A DNA stretch of 64,000 nt from an uncultured Erythrobacter sp. (GCA_913055155.1 CAJXJR010000006.1:143964-207963); one strand, 5' to 3'. Shown: positions 9,241 to 18,677, counted from the first letter of the stretch. The notes: generated by a model from the letters alone, not told the origin. A program made the numbers and translations.

Positions 9241-9285
9241 AACAAGAAGGCCCCGTCGGGATCGTCCCGGCGGGGCCTTCTTGTT
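9241..9285 (+). terminator. strong hairpin terminator after tadC
   Basis: Arms 9241-9261 and 9265-9285 pair over 21 bases with a single G-U or mismatch and a 3-base loop. The lower stem AACAAGAAGG/CCTTCTTGTT supplies a T-rich 3' side on both strands, so it can serve the tad operon (plus) and, less surely, the convergent marR gene. Confidence 0.85.
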
Positions 9286-9320
9286 GCTTCTTGCCTAACC
9301 GACTTGCGCCGGGCGTGAAC

Positions 9321-9797
9321 TCAGCCCATGCCGAAAGCGCCGACCAGTTCCTCCGCGTCCAGGTCTTCCGCCTGCTTCCTCGCGCGATCCAGCAGGGTGC
9401 GGAAAAGCGCCAGTTCCTCTTCGGAGAAACCGGAGAACAGGCGCTGTTCCATCTGCCGGGCCAGTGGCATGATTTCCGAATACATTTCACGCCCGCCATC
9501 GGACAGGTCGAGCAGGTGCGAACGGCCGTCCGCTTCGTTGGGCGTACGCTCTGCCAGGGCGCGCTCTTCCAGTCCCTTGCAGGCACGGTTCACGGCCACC
9601 TTGTCCATCAGCGTGCGCCGCGTCAGGTCGCGCTGGGTCAGCGGCCCAACATCGCCCAGCACCGCCATCACGCGCCACTCGGGAATGCTCAACCCCCAGC
9701 GCTGGCGATATTCGACCGCGATGCGCCCACTGACCGCGTTGGAGGCCAGCGAAAGCTGGTAGGGGAGAAACTGCGAAAGAGATGTCGTCGGTTGCAT
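9321..9797 (-). CDS. MarR family transcriptional regulator
   Basis: About 158 residues from the ATG at 9797, with the MarR winged-helix layout: GLSIPEWRVMAVLGDVGPLTQ as helix lead-in, then the recognition helix DLTRRTLMDKVAVNRACKGLEERAL and the wing ending RTPNEADGRSHLLDLSDGG. MarR proteins are dimeric repressors that usually respond to phenolic or oxidative ligands. A palindrome sits on its own start codon, which suggests autorepression. The regulated target is unknown; no efflux or degradation gene is adjacent. Confidence 0.88.
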   Translation of the reverse strand: MQPTTSLSQFLPYQLSLASNAVSGRIAVEYRQRWGLSIPEWRVMAVLGDVGPLTQRDLTRRTLMDKVAVNRACKGLEERALAERTPNEADGRSHLLDLSDGGREMYSEIMPLARQMEQRLFSGFSEEELALFRTLLDRARKQAEDLDAEELVGAFGMG

Positions 9798-9804
9798 AAG
9801 CAAC
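9791..9804. promoter_or_regulatory. palindrome at the marR start, candidate operator
   Basis: GTTGC-ATAA-GCAAC is a 5+4+5 inverted repeat covering the marR start codon (cat at 9795-9797). MarR repressors often bind such sites at their own promoter or start. Assignment as operator is inference from position only. Confidence 0.35.
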
Positions 9805-9844
9805 TACCTTGTTGGACTTTGCGCGGGTTTGCAAGTTTCACGCA

Positions 9845-10744
9845 TCATTTGCCCGCTTTCGGAAAGAATTTTACCAGGCGTCCCGCCACGGCATCCAGCC
9901 TGGCGGCTGCTGAAAGGTCCCAGCTTTCGCGCGGCGTGACTACGGCGGTGTCCAGCACGGTGTCGATCGGGCTGGCACTGCGGGTCTTGGGCAGGACCCC
10001 TGCCAGCTCTGCCAGCAAGGCGCGGGCCTTTTCGGCATTGGCGCGCATGACCTTGAGGATATCGGCCACGTCGACATCGCCCTGGGGATCGCGCCAGCAA
10101 TCGTAATCGGTGACCATGCCCAGCAGCGCGTAGGGCAGCTCCGCTTCCCGTGCCAGGCGCGCTTCGGGCATGGCGGTCATGCCGATCACGTCGGCGCCCC
10201 AGCTGCGGTAGAGATGGCTTTCGGCACGGGTGGAGAACTGCGGGCCCTCGATCGCCACGTAGGTGCCGCCCTTGTGGATCGTGGCGCCGGCTTTCTTCGC
10301 CGCCTTCGCAGCAAGCTCCGTCAGGCGCGGGCACACCGGGTCGGCCAGCGGCACGTGCGCCACGATGCCGTCGCCGAAGAAGCTTCGCTCGCGACCGCCT
10401 GCACCACTCAGGGTGCGGTCGATCAGCTGGTCGACGGCCACGAATTCGCCGGGCGCCAGCTCTTCCTTCAGGCTGCCGATGGCGGAAATGGCCAGCACGT
10501 CGGTCACGCCCGCACGCTTCAGCACATCGATATTGGCGCGGTAGTTCACGTGGGCGGGCGAGTGGACGTGCCCTGCCCCGTGGCGGGCGATGAAGGTAAA
10601 GCGCACCCCGCCGATCTCGCCGGTGGTGATCGGACCGGACGGCTCGCCAAAGGCGCTGGCCACGGCAATTTCCTGCGCGTTCTCCAGCGCGCCGGGCTCG
10701 TACAGGCCAGAGCCGCCGATAACGCCGATATGCCAGGCAGTCAT
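9845..10744 (-). CDS. mtnP: S-methyl-5'-thioadenosine phosphorylase
   Basis: A 299-residue purine/nucleoside phosphorylase family 2 protein. The opening WHIGVIGGSGLYE, the phosphate-binding RHGAGHVHSPAHVNYRAN near 54, and EGPQFSTRAES near 165 are characteristic of MTAP. It splits methylthioadenosine into adenine and methylthioribose-1-phosphate for methionine salvage. The segment GMTAMPEARLAREAELPYALLGMVTDYDCW near 190 also fits. It ends close to marR on the same strand and follows the short-chain dehydrogenase by 25 bases, though no functional link to that gene is evident. Confidence 0.93.
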   Translation of the reverse strand: MTAWHIGVIGGSGLYEPGALENAQEIAVASAFGEPSGPITTGEIGGVRFTFIARHGAGHVHSPAHVNYRANIDVLKRAGVTDVLAISAIGSLKEELAPGEFVAVDQLIDRTLSGAGGRERSFFGDGIVAHVPLADPVCPRLTELAAKAAKKAGATIHKGGTYVAIEGPQFSTRAESHLYRSWGADVIGMTAMPEARLAREAELPYALLGMVTDYDCWRDPQGDVDVADILKVMRANAEKARALLAELAGVLPKTRSASPIDTVLDTAVVTPRESWDLSAAARLDAVAGRLVKFFPKAGK

Positions 10745-10769
10745 GTGCGTTCCCCCTCCGCCACCAGGC

Positions 10770-11555
10770 CTACTTCGGCGGCATGCGGATGGCGCCGTCC
10801 AGCCGCACGCATTCCGCGTTCATGTATTCGGCTTCGACCATGAAGCACACCAGGTCGGCATATTCCTCCGGGCGGCCAAGGCGCTTGGGGAACGGCACCG
10901 ACGCGGCGAGCGATTCCTGCGCCTTTTCCGGCAGGCCCGCCATCATCGGGGTCATGAAGATGCCCGGCAGGATGGTGTTCACGCGGATGCCCTCGTTCAT
11001 CAGGTCGCGCGCCACCGGCAGGGTCATGCCCTTCACCCCGGCCTTCGATGCGGCATAGGCGACCTGGCCTATCTGGCCGTCTTCGGCGGCCACCGATGCG
11101 GTGGAGATCATCACCCCGCGCTCGCCGTGTTCGTTCACCGGATCCAGCGTCATCATGCCGGTGGCGGCCTTGGCCATGCAGCCGAAGGTGCCCATCAGGT
11201 TAACCTTGATGGTCTTCTCGAACAGGTCGAACGGCAGGTGGCTGATTTCGCCGGTCTCGCGGTCGCGCCGGGTCAGCTTGCCGATGGTGCCGATGCCGGC
11301 GCAGTTCACCAGCACGCGTTCCTGACCGTGCGCTTCGCGCGCCTTGGCGAAACCGGCTACGATCGACTCTTCGCTGGAGACATCCACCCTGCAGAACACG
11401 CCGCCGATTTCGGCGGCGACCGCTTCGCCGCGTTCCTCGTTGAGGTCGAACAGCGCAACCTTTGCCCCTTTCGCCGCAAGCGCGCGCGCGGTCGCTTCAC
11501 CCAGTCCGGATGCCCCGCCGGTGACGACTGCCGCAATAGTGTTGTCGATCTGCAT
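10770..11555 (-). CDS. short-chain dehydrogenase, HSD10 / 3-hydroxyacyl-CoA dehydrogenase-like
   Basis: A 261-residue classical SDR. The cofactor motif TGGASGLG (12-19) with an acidic residue after beta-2 (ALFDLNEE) favours NAD. The active-site YAASK follows a serine in ISTASVAAEDGQIGQVAYAASK. The long loop VNEHGERGVMISTASVAAEDG is characteristic of the 17-beta-HSD10 / 3-hydroxy-2-methylbutyryl-CoA dehydrogenase subgroup, so a role in fatty-acid or branched-chain acyl-CoA oxidation is likely. The next gene on this strand is mtnP. Confidence 0.85.
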   Translation of the reverse strand: MQIDNTIAAVVTGGASGLGEATARALAAKGAKVALFDLNEERGEAVAAEIGGVFCRVDVSSEESIVAGFAKAREAHGQERVLVNCAGIGTIGKLTRRDRETGEISHLPFDLFEKTIKVNLMGTFGCMAKAATGMMTLDPVNEHGERGVMISTASVAAEDGQIGQVAYAASKAGVKGMTLPVARDLMNEGIRVNTILPGIFMTPMMAGLPEKAQESLAASVPFPKRLGRPEEYADLVCFMVEAEYMNAECVRLDGAIRMPPK

Positions 11556-11856
11556 TATTGTTCCTCTCTGCTCCCGCCGTTCGGGATCGAATGTTGCTTG
11601 TCCGTCCTAACCGCCCACCGAGGCGCGTCAAGCGATGTCACCACCGCACTGCAACAGCGTTGTTGTGCATCTGCAACACGAGTGAAACAATCTGTGGAAC
11701 AAGGGCGTTTACAATTGCAACTGGTTGTACCTTCAAGCAGGTCAGTAGCAGGCAAGAACTGCCTTTTCGGTCGCCCGGGGACACTTAAGCGACCGAGTCA
11801 GGACATTTCCGATTCACCAGGCCGATGGGACTCGGTCACAACGTGGGGATATATCT
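11556..11856. other. 301-bp spacer with probable divergent promoters
   Basis: No gene is visible between the SDR (leftward) and the TonB receptor (rightward). The stretch is noticeably less GC-rich than its flanks and contains repeated GCAAC/GTTG words, including CAACA-GCGT-TGTTG (11652-11665). It must carry both promoters. GGGGA seven bases before the GTG at 11857 is the receptor's ribosome-binding site. Confidence 0.5.
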
Positions 11857-14800
11857 GTGAAGCTTAGAACAGCACTAAAGGGCGCATGTGCTCCTGTAGC
11901 CTTGTCCGTTGCGATGGTCGCCAGCCCGGCCTTCGCGCAGGACACGGGTGACGAAACCGACACCCAGACCGCTGAGGAAGAAGAGGCGCCGGTCAGCGCC
12001 ACCGGCCAGGCTACTGGCGGCACAATCTTCGTTACCGGTTCGCGCATCCGTCGCGACGAATTCTCCTCGGCCTCGCCGATCACCCTCGTCGATCCCGAGA
12101 TCGCCGTCCGTCAGGGCCTGATGGACACCGGCTCGATGATCCAGGGTTCTCCGATCGCAGCCGGTTCGTCGCAGGTGACGGCAGCAATCTCCAGTCAGTT
12201 CCTGGTCGACGGTGGCCAGGGCGTACAGACTATCTCGCTGCGTGGCCTTGGTGCCAACCGCACGCTGGTGCTGCTCAACGGTCGTCGTGCCGGTCCCGCC
12301 GGTACCCGTGGTGCCGTGTCGGCCTTCGACCTCAACGTCCTTCCGCAGTCGATCGTGGAACGCGTCGACATCCTGAAGGACGGTGCATCCTCGATCTACG
12401 GTTCCGACGCCGTGGCCGGCGTGGTCAACCTGATCACCAAGACCGATACCGACGGCATCGAGTTCGACTTCTTCGGCTCTGTTCCAGAGCAGTCGGGCGG
12501 CGAAACCTGGGCGGCTTCGGCCACCTGGGGTACCACTTTCGACCGCGGCCACATCATGGTCTCGGGCAACTACTACCGCCAGAACGAACTGGCTCGTGGC
12601 GACCGCGACTATCTCGGCTGCCCGACGGCCAACTTCTACACCGATCTCACTTTCGAGACCCGGGCCGACCTGATCGACCCGCGCACCGGCGAATACGCCT
12701 GTCAGGGTGACTCCACCACCACCTGGGGTCACGTGTGGACCTACGACTACAGCTACTACTACTCGCCCAACGGCACGAACGTGCCGGGCAGCCTTGGTGT
12801 CGGCGACGTGTCGCTGCTGCAATTCAGCTATCCGGGCGACAACCTGGGCCAGTACATCCCCGGCGTCTCGACCCCGCTCGATGCGGGTCAGCTGACGGTT
12901 CCGCCGGGCTGGTACCCGGTTGGCTACGATGCGGCTTCGGAAGCGGTGCAGAACAATTACCACCCGCTGATGGACCAGGATTCGCTGATCCCGACCACCG
13001 ACCGCTACACCCTGTACGTCGATGCGGCCTACGAATTCTCGCCCGCGGCAGAGGTCTACACCGAACTGCTGTACAACAAGCGCGAGACCTATTTCGACAG
13101 CTCGGGCCAGGTCTGGCAGTTCGGCTTCGGTTCAACCACCGGCGGCCTGTTCGGCATTCCCGACAGTTTCGGCGATCCGCTGGCGGTGGGCTTCGGTGGC
13201 CCGGCGCTCTACTCGCCGACCGCGTTCATCGACTGGTACGACAGCGAACAGTCGATCGACTACTATCGTGGCGTGCTGGGCCTGCGCGGCGACATCTCGT
13301 CGTCGTGGAGCTATGACCTGTACGGCCAGTACTCGCGTTCGGACGGCGACTATTCCAACCAGCGCGTACTTGCGGACTCGATCGCCACGCAGGACTTCCG
13401 CGGTTCGTTCAGCGATGCTCCGGTGCCTTGCTCGGGTTCCGGCTATGTCACGCCGATCGGCGGCAAGCAGTGCGTCGACGTCGACTGGTATTCCGGCCGC
13501 GTCATGTACGGCGATTTCACCCCGGAAGAGCTGGAGTTCCTGACCGACACCGAAACCGGCAACACCGTCTACACCCAGTGGTACGTCGAAGGTATCGTCA
13601 CCGGCGACCTGTTCGAACTGTGGGGTGACGGGCCGGTCGGCGTCGCCTTCGGCGCCAACTTCCGGACCGACGAAATCAACGACGTTCCCGGCGCCATCAC
13701 GCTGGCCAACAACGCCTGGCAGTCCGGCGGCGCTGGCATCACTGCCGGTAAGGCGGAATACCTGGAAGCCTTCGGCGAGGTGAACATCCCGCTGCTGGCC
13801 GACCTGCCGCTGATCCAGAGCCTGAACCTGACCGCCGCAGCGCGTGTCACCAACGTGAAGGCAACGCGTGCCTCCGACGGTGCAACCGACGAACGCAACG
13901 GCAACTGGACCTACAAGCTGGGCGCCGACTGGGAAGTGACCGACTGGCTGCGTTTCCGCGGCACCTACGGCACCTCCTACCGTGCCCCGGCGCTGTTCGA
14001 ACAGTTCCTGGCCGACCAGACCGGTGGGCTGTCGCAGCGCAACCTCGACCCCTGTATCCAATGGGGCCTGGCGCTGCAGCGCGGTGACATCACGCAGTCT
14101 TTTGCCGACAACTGTGCGGCTGACGGCGTGGCGGCAAACCACACCGGCGCCGGCATCAGCGGCTCGGTGATCACCGGTGGTGGCCTGGGCGTTCTCGACG
14201 CCGAGGAATCCACCGCGTGGACGGCTTCGGTCATCCTGACGCCGGAGTTCGACTTCCTGCCGAACACACGCATGAGCCTGGCTGTCGACTACTTCGACAT
14301 CGAAGTGACCGGCGAAATCGCTCGTTTCGGTGCCTTCAACGTGGTGGCCGGCTGCTACGGTTCGGACTTCTATCCGAACGATCCGCTGTGTACGCTGTTC
14401 GCCCGTGTCGACGACCTCGACCGCAGCGATCCGTTCTGGAACTCGGGTAACCCGTCGAACATCGCCTTCGTGCGTGACTCCTTCGTCAACATCGCCAGCC
14501 AGCAGCAGACCGGTGTCGACGTGACCGCGCGCATGATCCACGATTTCGCCGGCGACGTCACTCTGACCCTGCAGGGCCAGATGACCTGGCAGTTCGACGA
14601 CATCACCTCGGTCTTCCAGGGCTTCCCGGAAAACCAGAGCGAGGAAGTGGGTGAACCGACCTTCGTCGGCGACTTCTACGCCCAGCTCGATGTGGGTGAC
14701 TTCTCGTTCTACTACGGCCTGGACGTGATCGGCGATGCCGGTGAAGACACCATTCGCGACTATGTGGAGCGTCAGCTCTCCCCGGTCGATGCGAACGGTG

Positions 14801-15129
14801 ACGGCAATGCGTCGGTTGGCGAAGCCTTCGACCAGCTGTCGCAGGATGAAATCGATGGCTTCCTGTGCCGCCAGTTCACGACCTACCCGAACGAGGTCTG
14901 CTTCGACCTCACCACCCCGGCGACGTTCTATCACAGCGCGTCGGTCACCTATGACTTCAGCGAGCGCTTCCGTATGACGGTTGGTGCGTCGAACATCTTC
15001 GACACCCGTCCGCCGCTGACGTCGCAGGTCGGTGGTGACGGCATCCAGCAGTTCGGTACCGGCGTGCTGTACTCGCAGTACGACCTGCTGGGCCGCCGTT
15101 TCTTCGTGAACGTCAACGTCCGCTACTGA
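11857..15129 (+). CDS. TonB-dependent receptor, large, cysteine-paired
   Basis: The 1090-residue protein starts at GTG 11857 with a signal peptide ending SPAFAQ. A TonB-box-like IFVTGSRI lies near residue 53, and the plug domain holds SLRGLGANRTLVLLNGRR and DGASSIYGSDAVAGVVNLI. The beta-barrel closes with a C-terminal aromatic (FFVNVNVRY). It imports an unknown substrate across the outer membrane. Five locally spaced cysteine pairs (about residues 249/273, 528/543, 730/749, 832/848 and 1007/1020) suggest disulfide-stapled extracellular loops. A canonical EF-hand loop sits at residues 978-989. A sulfotransferase-like gene follows. Confidence 0.93.
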   Translation: MKLRTALKGACAPVALSVAMVASPAFAQDTGDETDTQTAEEEEAPVSATGQATGGTIFVTGSRIRRDEFSSASPITLVDPEIAVRQGLMDTGSMIQGSPIAAGSSQVTAAISSQFLVDGGQGVQTISLRGLGANRTLVLLNGRRAGPAGTRGAVSAFDLNVLPQSIVERVDILKDGASSIYGSDAVAGVVNLITKTDTDGIEFDFFGSVPEQSGGETWAASATWGTTFDRGHIMVSGNYYRQNELARGDRDYLGCPTANFYTDLTFETRADLIDPRTGEYACQGDSTTTWGHVWTYDYSYYYSPNGTNVPGSLGVGDVSLLQFSYPGDNLGQYIPGVSTPLDAGQLTVPPGWYPVGYDAASEAVQNNYHPLMDQDSLIPTTDRYTLYVDAAYEFSPAAEVYTELLYNKRETYFDSSGQVWQFGFGSTTGGLFGIPDSFGDPLAVGFGGPALYSPTAFIDWYDSEQSIDYYRGVLGLRGDISSSWSYDLYGQYSRSDGDYSNQRVLADSIATQDFRGSFSDAPVPCSGSGYVTPIGGKQCVDVDWYSGRVMYGDFTPEELEFLTDTETGNTVYTQWYVEGIVTGDLFELWGDGPVGVAFGANFRTDEINDVPGAITLANNAWQSGGAGITAGKAEYLEAFGEVNIPLLADLPLIQSLNLTAAARVTNVKATRASDGATDERNGNWTYKLGADWEVTDWLRFRGTYGTSYRAPALFEQFLADQTGGLSQRNLDPCIQWGLALQRGDITQSFADNCAADGVAANHTGAGISGSVITGGGLGVLDAEESTAWTASVILTPEFDFLPNTRMSLAVDYFDIEVTGEIARFGAFNVVAGCYGSDFYPNDPLCTLFARVDDLDRSDPFWNSGNPSNIAFVRDSFVNIASQQQTGVDVTARMIHDFAGDVTLTLQGQMTWQFDDITSVFQGFPENQSEEVGEPTFVGDFYAQLDVGDFSFYYGLDVIGDAGEDTIRDYVERQLSPVDANGDGNASVGEAFDQLSQDEIDGFLCRQFTTYPNEVCFDLTTPATFYHSASVTYDFSERFRMTVGASNIFDTRPPLTSQVGGDGIQQFGTGVLYSQYDLLGRRFFVNVNVRY

Positions 15130-15156
15130 TCAGCCAACTGATCGTTAGCCAAAGAG

Positions 15157-15187
15157 GGGCGGCGGGTGACAAACCCGCCGCCCTTCG
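15157..15187 (+). terminator. intrinsic terminator after the TonB receptor
   Basis: GGGCGGCGGGT (15157-15167) and ACCCGCCGCCC (15173-15183) make an 11-bp perfect stem with a GACAA loop, followed by TTCGTTT. It lies between the receptor stop and the sulfotransferase-like gene. Confidence 0.8.
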
Positions 15188-15231
15188 TTTATCCGCTGTC
15201 CGCAAGCCCAACCCACGCAGGAAATCCACGC

Positions 15232-16023
15232 ATGGTCCATATCCGCCTGAAGCCCGACACACTGGACGAGGAGAACCGCAAGTTCAGCCATGAACGGCTG
15301 GAACGCCCGCTGTTCCTCAACTCTGTGCCCAAGTCGGGCAGCCACCTGCTGAAGAACATCATGCGCATGTTCGTGCCGGTGGAAGACCACTTCAAGGAAC
15401 AGTTCATCCAGTGGGGGAACCTGCAACAGTACAAGCATGCCTTTCGCGCCGAGGGCAAAATGCTCAGCTGGGGCCACCTGCTGTTTTCCGATGCCTCGGC
15501 CGTCGAGGCGGCGCCCGCGCGCAAGATCATCCTCGTGCGCGATCCCTACAGCTGGGTACTGGCCCGCGCGCGGTTCTTCCTGTCGGACGAGTTCGGCGAC
15601 AATTCCGTGCTGGTGAAGAACGGTGAGCTGACCGTGGATTCGCTCATCAACCTGATGATCTTCGGCATCCACGGAAAGGCCATGTCGATGCGCGAGCTGT
15701 TCACCTACAACGCCGTCGCCTGGCAGGGCAGCGACTGCACGACGCTGCGCTACGAAGACCTGGTGCAGGCGGTGAAGACGCTCGGCTCGCCAGAGAGCGA
15801 TGCCTATTTCACGACAGTGTTCGAAGCGGCGGGCCTGCCCAAGGTGCCCGACGACTGGCGCGAACGCGTGCGTATCGGGTCTGACCGCAAACAAAGCGGC
15901 ACCGCGCGCGAGAACCTGTCGTCCGAAATCGGTATCGAGATCCCGAAGGAACTGACCGAGGCGCAAAAGGCGCTGGTGGAATTTTCCGCCCCCGGCCTCA
16001 GGAGCTTGCTCGGCTACACCTGA
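15232..16023 (+). CDS. sulfotransferase-like protein
   Basis: From the ATG at 15232 (AGGAA eight bases upstream) the 263-residue protein has the two PAPS-binding signatures of sulfotransferases: the 5'-phosphosulfate loop VPKSGSHLLKN (32-42) and a 3'-phosphate motif IILVRDPYSWVLARARFF (99-116). TLRYEDLVQAV near 180 also fits the P-loop sulfotransferase fold. It would move sulfate from PAPS to an unknown alcohol or tyrosine acceptor. No signal peptide is seen. It follows a TonB receptor after a terminator, a pairing that recurs in related bacteria but whose meaning is unclear. Confidence 0.75.
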   Translation: MVHIRLKPDTLDEENRKFSHERLERPLFLNSVPKSGSHLLKNIMRMFVPVEDHFKEQFIQWGNLQQYKHAFRAEGKMLSWGHLLFSDASAVEAAPARKIILVRDPYSWVLARARFFLSDEFGDNSVLVKNGELTVDSLINLMIFGIHGKAMSMRELFTYNAVAWQGSDCTTLRYEDLVQAVKTLGSPESDAYFTTVFEAAGLPKVPDDWRERVRIGSDRKQSGTARENLSSEIGIEIPKELTEAQKALVEFSAPGLRSLLGYT

Positions 16024-16041
16024 GCGTAGCCGAGCTTTGCC

Positions 16042-18621
16042 TTAGCTGACGGTCATCTGCAGGGCGCCGTCGCCTTCCTCGATGTGCACGGAGCTGCCAT
16101 CGGGCACCTCGCCTGCCAGCAGTTTCTCGGCCAGCGGATCCTGCAGGTAACGCTGCACCGCGCGCTTCAGCGGACGTGCGCCGTAGACCGGATCGTATCC
16201 CACCCGGCCAAGCCAGTTTCGCGCACCCTCGGTCAGGTCGAGCGTGATCTTGCGATCCTTCAGCAGCTTCTGCACGCGGGCCACCTGGATATCAACGATC
16301 GGTGCCATGTGTTCCTGGCCAAGGCGGTGGAACAGCACGATCTCGTCCAGCCGGTTGAGGAATTCAGGGCGGAAATGGCCGCGCACCACGTCCATCACCT
16401 GGTCCTCCACGTCCTCCACCTTCTGGTCGTCCGTCAGGTTCGACAGGAACTGGCTGCCAAGGTTGCTGGTCAGGATGATGAGGGTGTTGGAGAAGTCCAC
16501 CACCCGGCCCTGCCCGTCAGTCAGGCGACCGTCGTCGAGCACCTGCAGCAGTACGTTGAACACGTCCTGGTGCGCCTTTTCGACCTCGTCGAACAGCACC
16601 ACCTGGTACGGACGGCGCCGCACGGCCTCGGTCAGCACACCGCCTTCGTCGTAGCCGACATAGCCCGGAGGAGCGCCGATCAGCCGGGCAACGGCGTGTT
16701 TCTCCATGAATTCGCTCATATCGATGCGCACCATCGCCTGGTCGTCGTCGAACAGGAAGGCAGCCAGCGCCTTGGTCAGCTCGGTCTTGCCGACGCCGGT
16801 GGGGCCAAGGAACAGAAAGCTGCCAAGCGGACGGTTCGGGTCCTGCAGGCCGGCGCGCGCACGGCGCACTGCCTTGGACACCGCTTCCACGGCCTTTTGC
16901 TGGCCGATCACGCGCTTGCCCAGCACATCTTCCATCTTCAGCAGCTTTTCGCGCTCGCCTTCCATCATCTTCTCGATGGCGACACCGGTCCAGCGGCTGA
17001 CGACAGAGGCGATGTCGTCTTCGGTAACCTCTTCCTTCAGCAGCGCGTTGTCGGTCTGCCCTTCGGCTTCGGCCAGCGCCTTCTCCAGCTGCGGGATCCG
17101 GCCGTAGGAAAGCTCGCCCGCCTTGGCGAGGTCGCCCGCGCGCTGGGCCTGTTCCAGCTCGATGCGCGCGGCATCCAGCTCTTCCTTGATCCGCGCCTCT
17201 GCATGGATCTTGTCACGCTCGTTCTGCCAGCGCGTGGTCAGCTCGGTCGACTGCTGTTCAAGGTTGGCCAGTTCCTCGCGCAGGGCGGCAAGGCGGTCCT
17301 TCGAGGCCTCGTCGCTTTCCTTGGCGAGCGCCGATTCCTCGATCTTGAGCTGGATGATACGGCGATCGAGGCTCTCGATCTCTTCCGGCTTGCTCTCCAC
17401 CTCCATGCGGATGCGGCTGGCGGCCTCGTCCATCAGGTCGATCGCCTTGTCGGGCAGGAACCGGTCGGAGATGTAGCGTTCGGAAAGCTGCGCGGCAGCC
17501 ACGATCGCGGCGTCGGTAATGCGCACGCCATGGTGCAGTTCGTACTTTTCCTTGATCCCGCGCAGGATCGAAATGGTATCCTCCACGCTCGGCTCGTCCA
17601 CGAACACGGGCTGGAACCGGCGTTGCAGGGCAGCGTCCTTTTCCACGTACTTCTGGTATTCATCCAACGTGGTGGCACCGATGCAGTGCAGTTCGCCGCG
17701 AGCCAGAGCGGGCTTCAGCAGGTTGCTGGCATCCATGCTGCCTTCGCTGGCGCCGGCACCGATCAGCGTGTGCATCTCGTCGATGAACAGGATGATGTCG
17801 CCCTCGGCGCCTTTCACCTCGTCGAGCACGGCCTTCAGCCGTTCCTCGAATTCGCCGCGATACTTCGCGCCTGCGATCAGGCTGCCCATATCGAGCGCCA
17901 TCAGCTGGCGATCCTTCAGACTGTCGGGCACGTCGCCATTGGCGATGCGCAGCGCCAGGCCTTCGGCAATCGCGGTCTTGCCGGTGCCGGGTTCGCCGAT
18001 CAGCACGGGGTTGTTCTTGGTGCGGCGCGCCAGGATCTGCACGGTGCGGCGAATTTCCTCGTCGCGCCCGATCACCGGGTCCAGCTTGCCATCCCTGGCC
18101 TTCTGCGTCAGGTCCTGCGCGTACTTCTTCATCGCATCGTAGGCGGCTTCGGCGTTGGCGGTGTCGGCGGTCTTGCCCTTGCGCAGTTCGTTGATCGCGG
18201 CGTTCAGCGCTTCGGGCGTGAGGCCGGCGTCGGCCAGTGCCTCGCTCGCCTTGGTCTGCCGCGACAGCGCCAAAGCCAGCAGCAGCCGTTCGACGGTGAC
18301 ATAGCTGTCGCCCGCCTTCTCGGCGACCTGCTCGGCCTGGTCGAGCACGCGCACGGCATCGTTATCCAGCCCCGGCGTCTGCTGCGCCCCGCCCCCGCTG
18401 ACCGCGGGAATCTTGGCCAGCAGCGCATCCACCTGCTGCACGGCACGCAGGGGATCGCCCCCGGCGCGCTGGATCAGGCCCGAGGCCATGCCTTCGTCGT
18501 CCTCCAGCAGGGCCTTCAGGATATGTTCCGGGCTGATGCGCTGGTGGTTGTTGCGAATGGCGACGGTCTGCGCGCTCTGGAGGAAACCCTTTGCGCGGTC
18601 GGTAAATTTCTCAAGGTTCAT
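16042..18621 (-). CDS. clpB: ATP-dependent disaggregase ClpB
   Basis: The 859-residue length and domain order match ClpB: Clp-N repeats (1-150), first AAA+ module with GEPGTGKT, the long coiled-coil M domain (about 410-530; rich in Glu, Lys and Arg), and a second AAA+ module with GPTGVGKT. ClpB extracts polypeptides from aggregates with DnaK. The pore loop [10 protein letters not shown] is present. GAGGGA precedes the ATG by six bases. A heat-shock-like promoter lies 30-55 bases upstream. The gene is convergent with the sulfotransferase-like gene, with only 18 bases between. Confidence 0.97.
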   Translation of the reverse strand: MNLEKFTDRAKGFLQSAQTVAIRNNHQRISPEHILKALLEDDEGMASGLIQRAGGDPLRAVQQVDALLAKIPAVSGGGAQQTPGLDNDAVRVLDQAEQVAEKAGDSYVTVERLLLALALSRQTKASEALADAGLTPEALNAAINELRKGKTADTANAEAAYDAMKKYAQDLTQKARDGKLDPVIGRDEEIRRTVQILARRTKNNPVLIGEPGTGKTAIAEGLALRIANGDVPDSLKDRQLMALDMGSLIAGAKYRGEFEERLKAVLDEVKGAEGDIILFIDEMHTLIGAGASEGSMDASNLLKPALARGELHCIGATTLDEYQKYVEKDAALQRRFQPVFVDEPSVEDTISILRGIKEKYELHHGVRITDAAIVAAAQLSERYISDRFLPDKAIDLMDEAASRIRMEVESKPEEIESLDRRIIQLKIEESALAKESDEASKDRLAALREELANLEQQSTELTTRWQNERDKIHAEARIKEELDAARIELEQAQRAGDLAKAGELSYGRIPQLEKALAEAEGQTDNALLKEEVTEDDIASVVSRWTGVAIEKMMEGEREKLLKMEDVLGKRVIGQQKAVEAVSKAVRRARAGLQDPNRPLGSFLFLGPTGVGKTELTKALAAFLFDDDQAMVRIDMSEFMEKHAVARLIGAPPGYVGYDEGGVLTEAVRRRPYQVVLFDEVEKAHQDVFNVLLQVLDDGRLTDGQGRVVDFSNTLIILTSNLGSQFLSNLTDDQKVEDVEDQVMDVVRGHFRPEFLNRLDEIVLFHRLGQEHMAPIVDIQVARVQKLLKDRKITLDLTEGARNWLGRVGYDPVYGARPLKRAVQRYLQDPLAEKLLAGEVPDGSSVHIEEGDGALQMTVS

Positions 18622-18649
18622 GGCTGTCCCTCACATCCTTTCCACCGTC

Positions 18650-18677
18650 AGATAGTGTTGTATTTTCGCAACACAAG
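18650..18677 (-). promoter_or_regulatory. clpB: putative sigma-32 promoter of clpB with internal palindrome
   Basis: On the minus strand CTTGTG (18677-18672) and ACTATCT (18656-18650), 15 bases apart, resemble the alphaproteobacterial heat-shock promoter (CTTGAA / CYTATNT). A perfect 6-bp inverted repeat GTGTTG-N8-CAACAC (18655-18674) fills the spacer and overlaps both elements, as an operator would. Confidence 0.55.
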
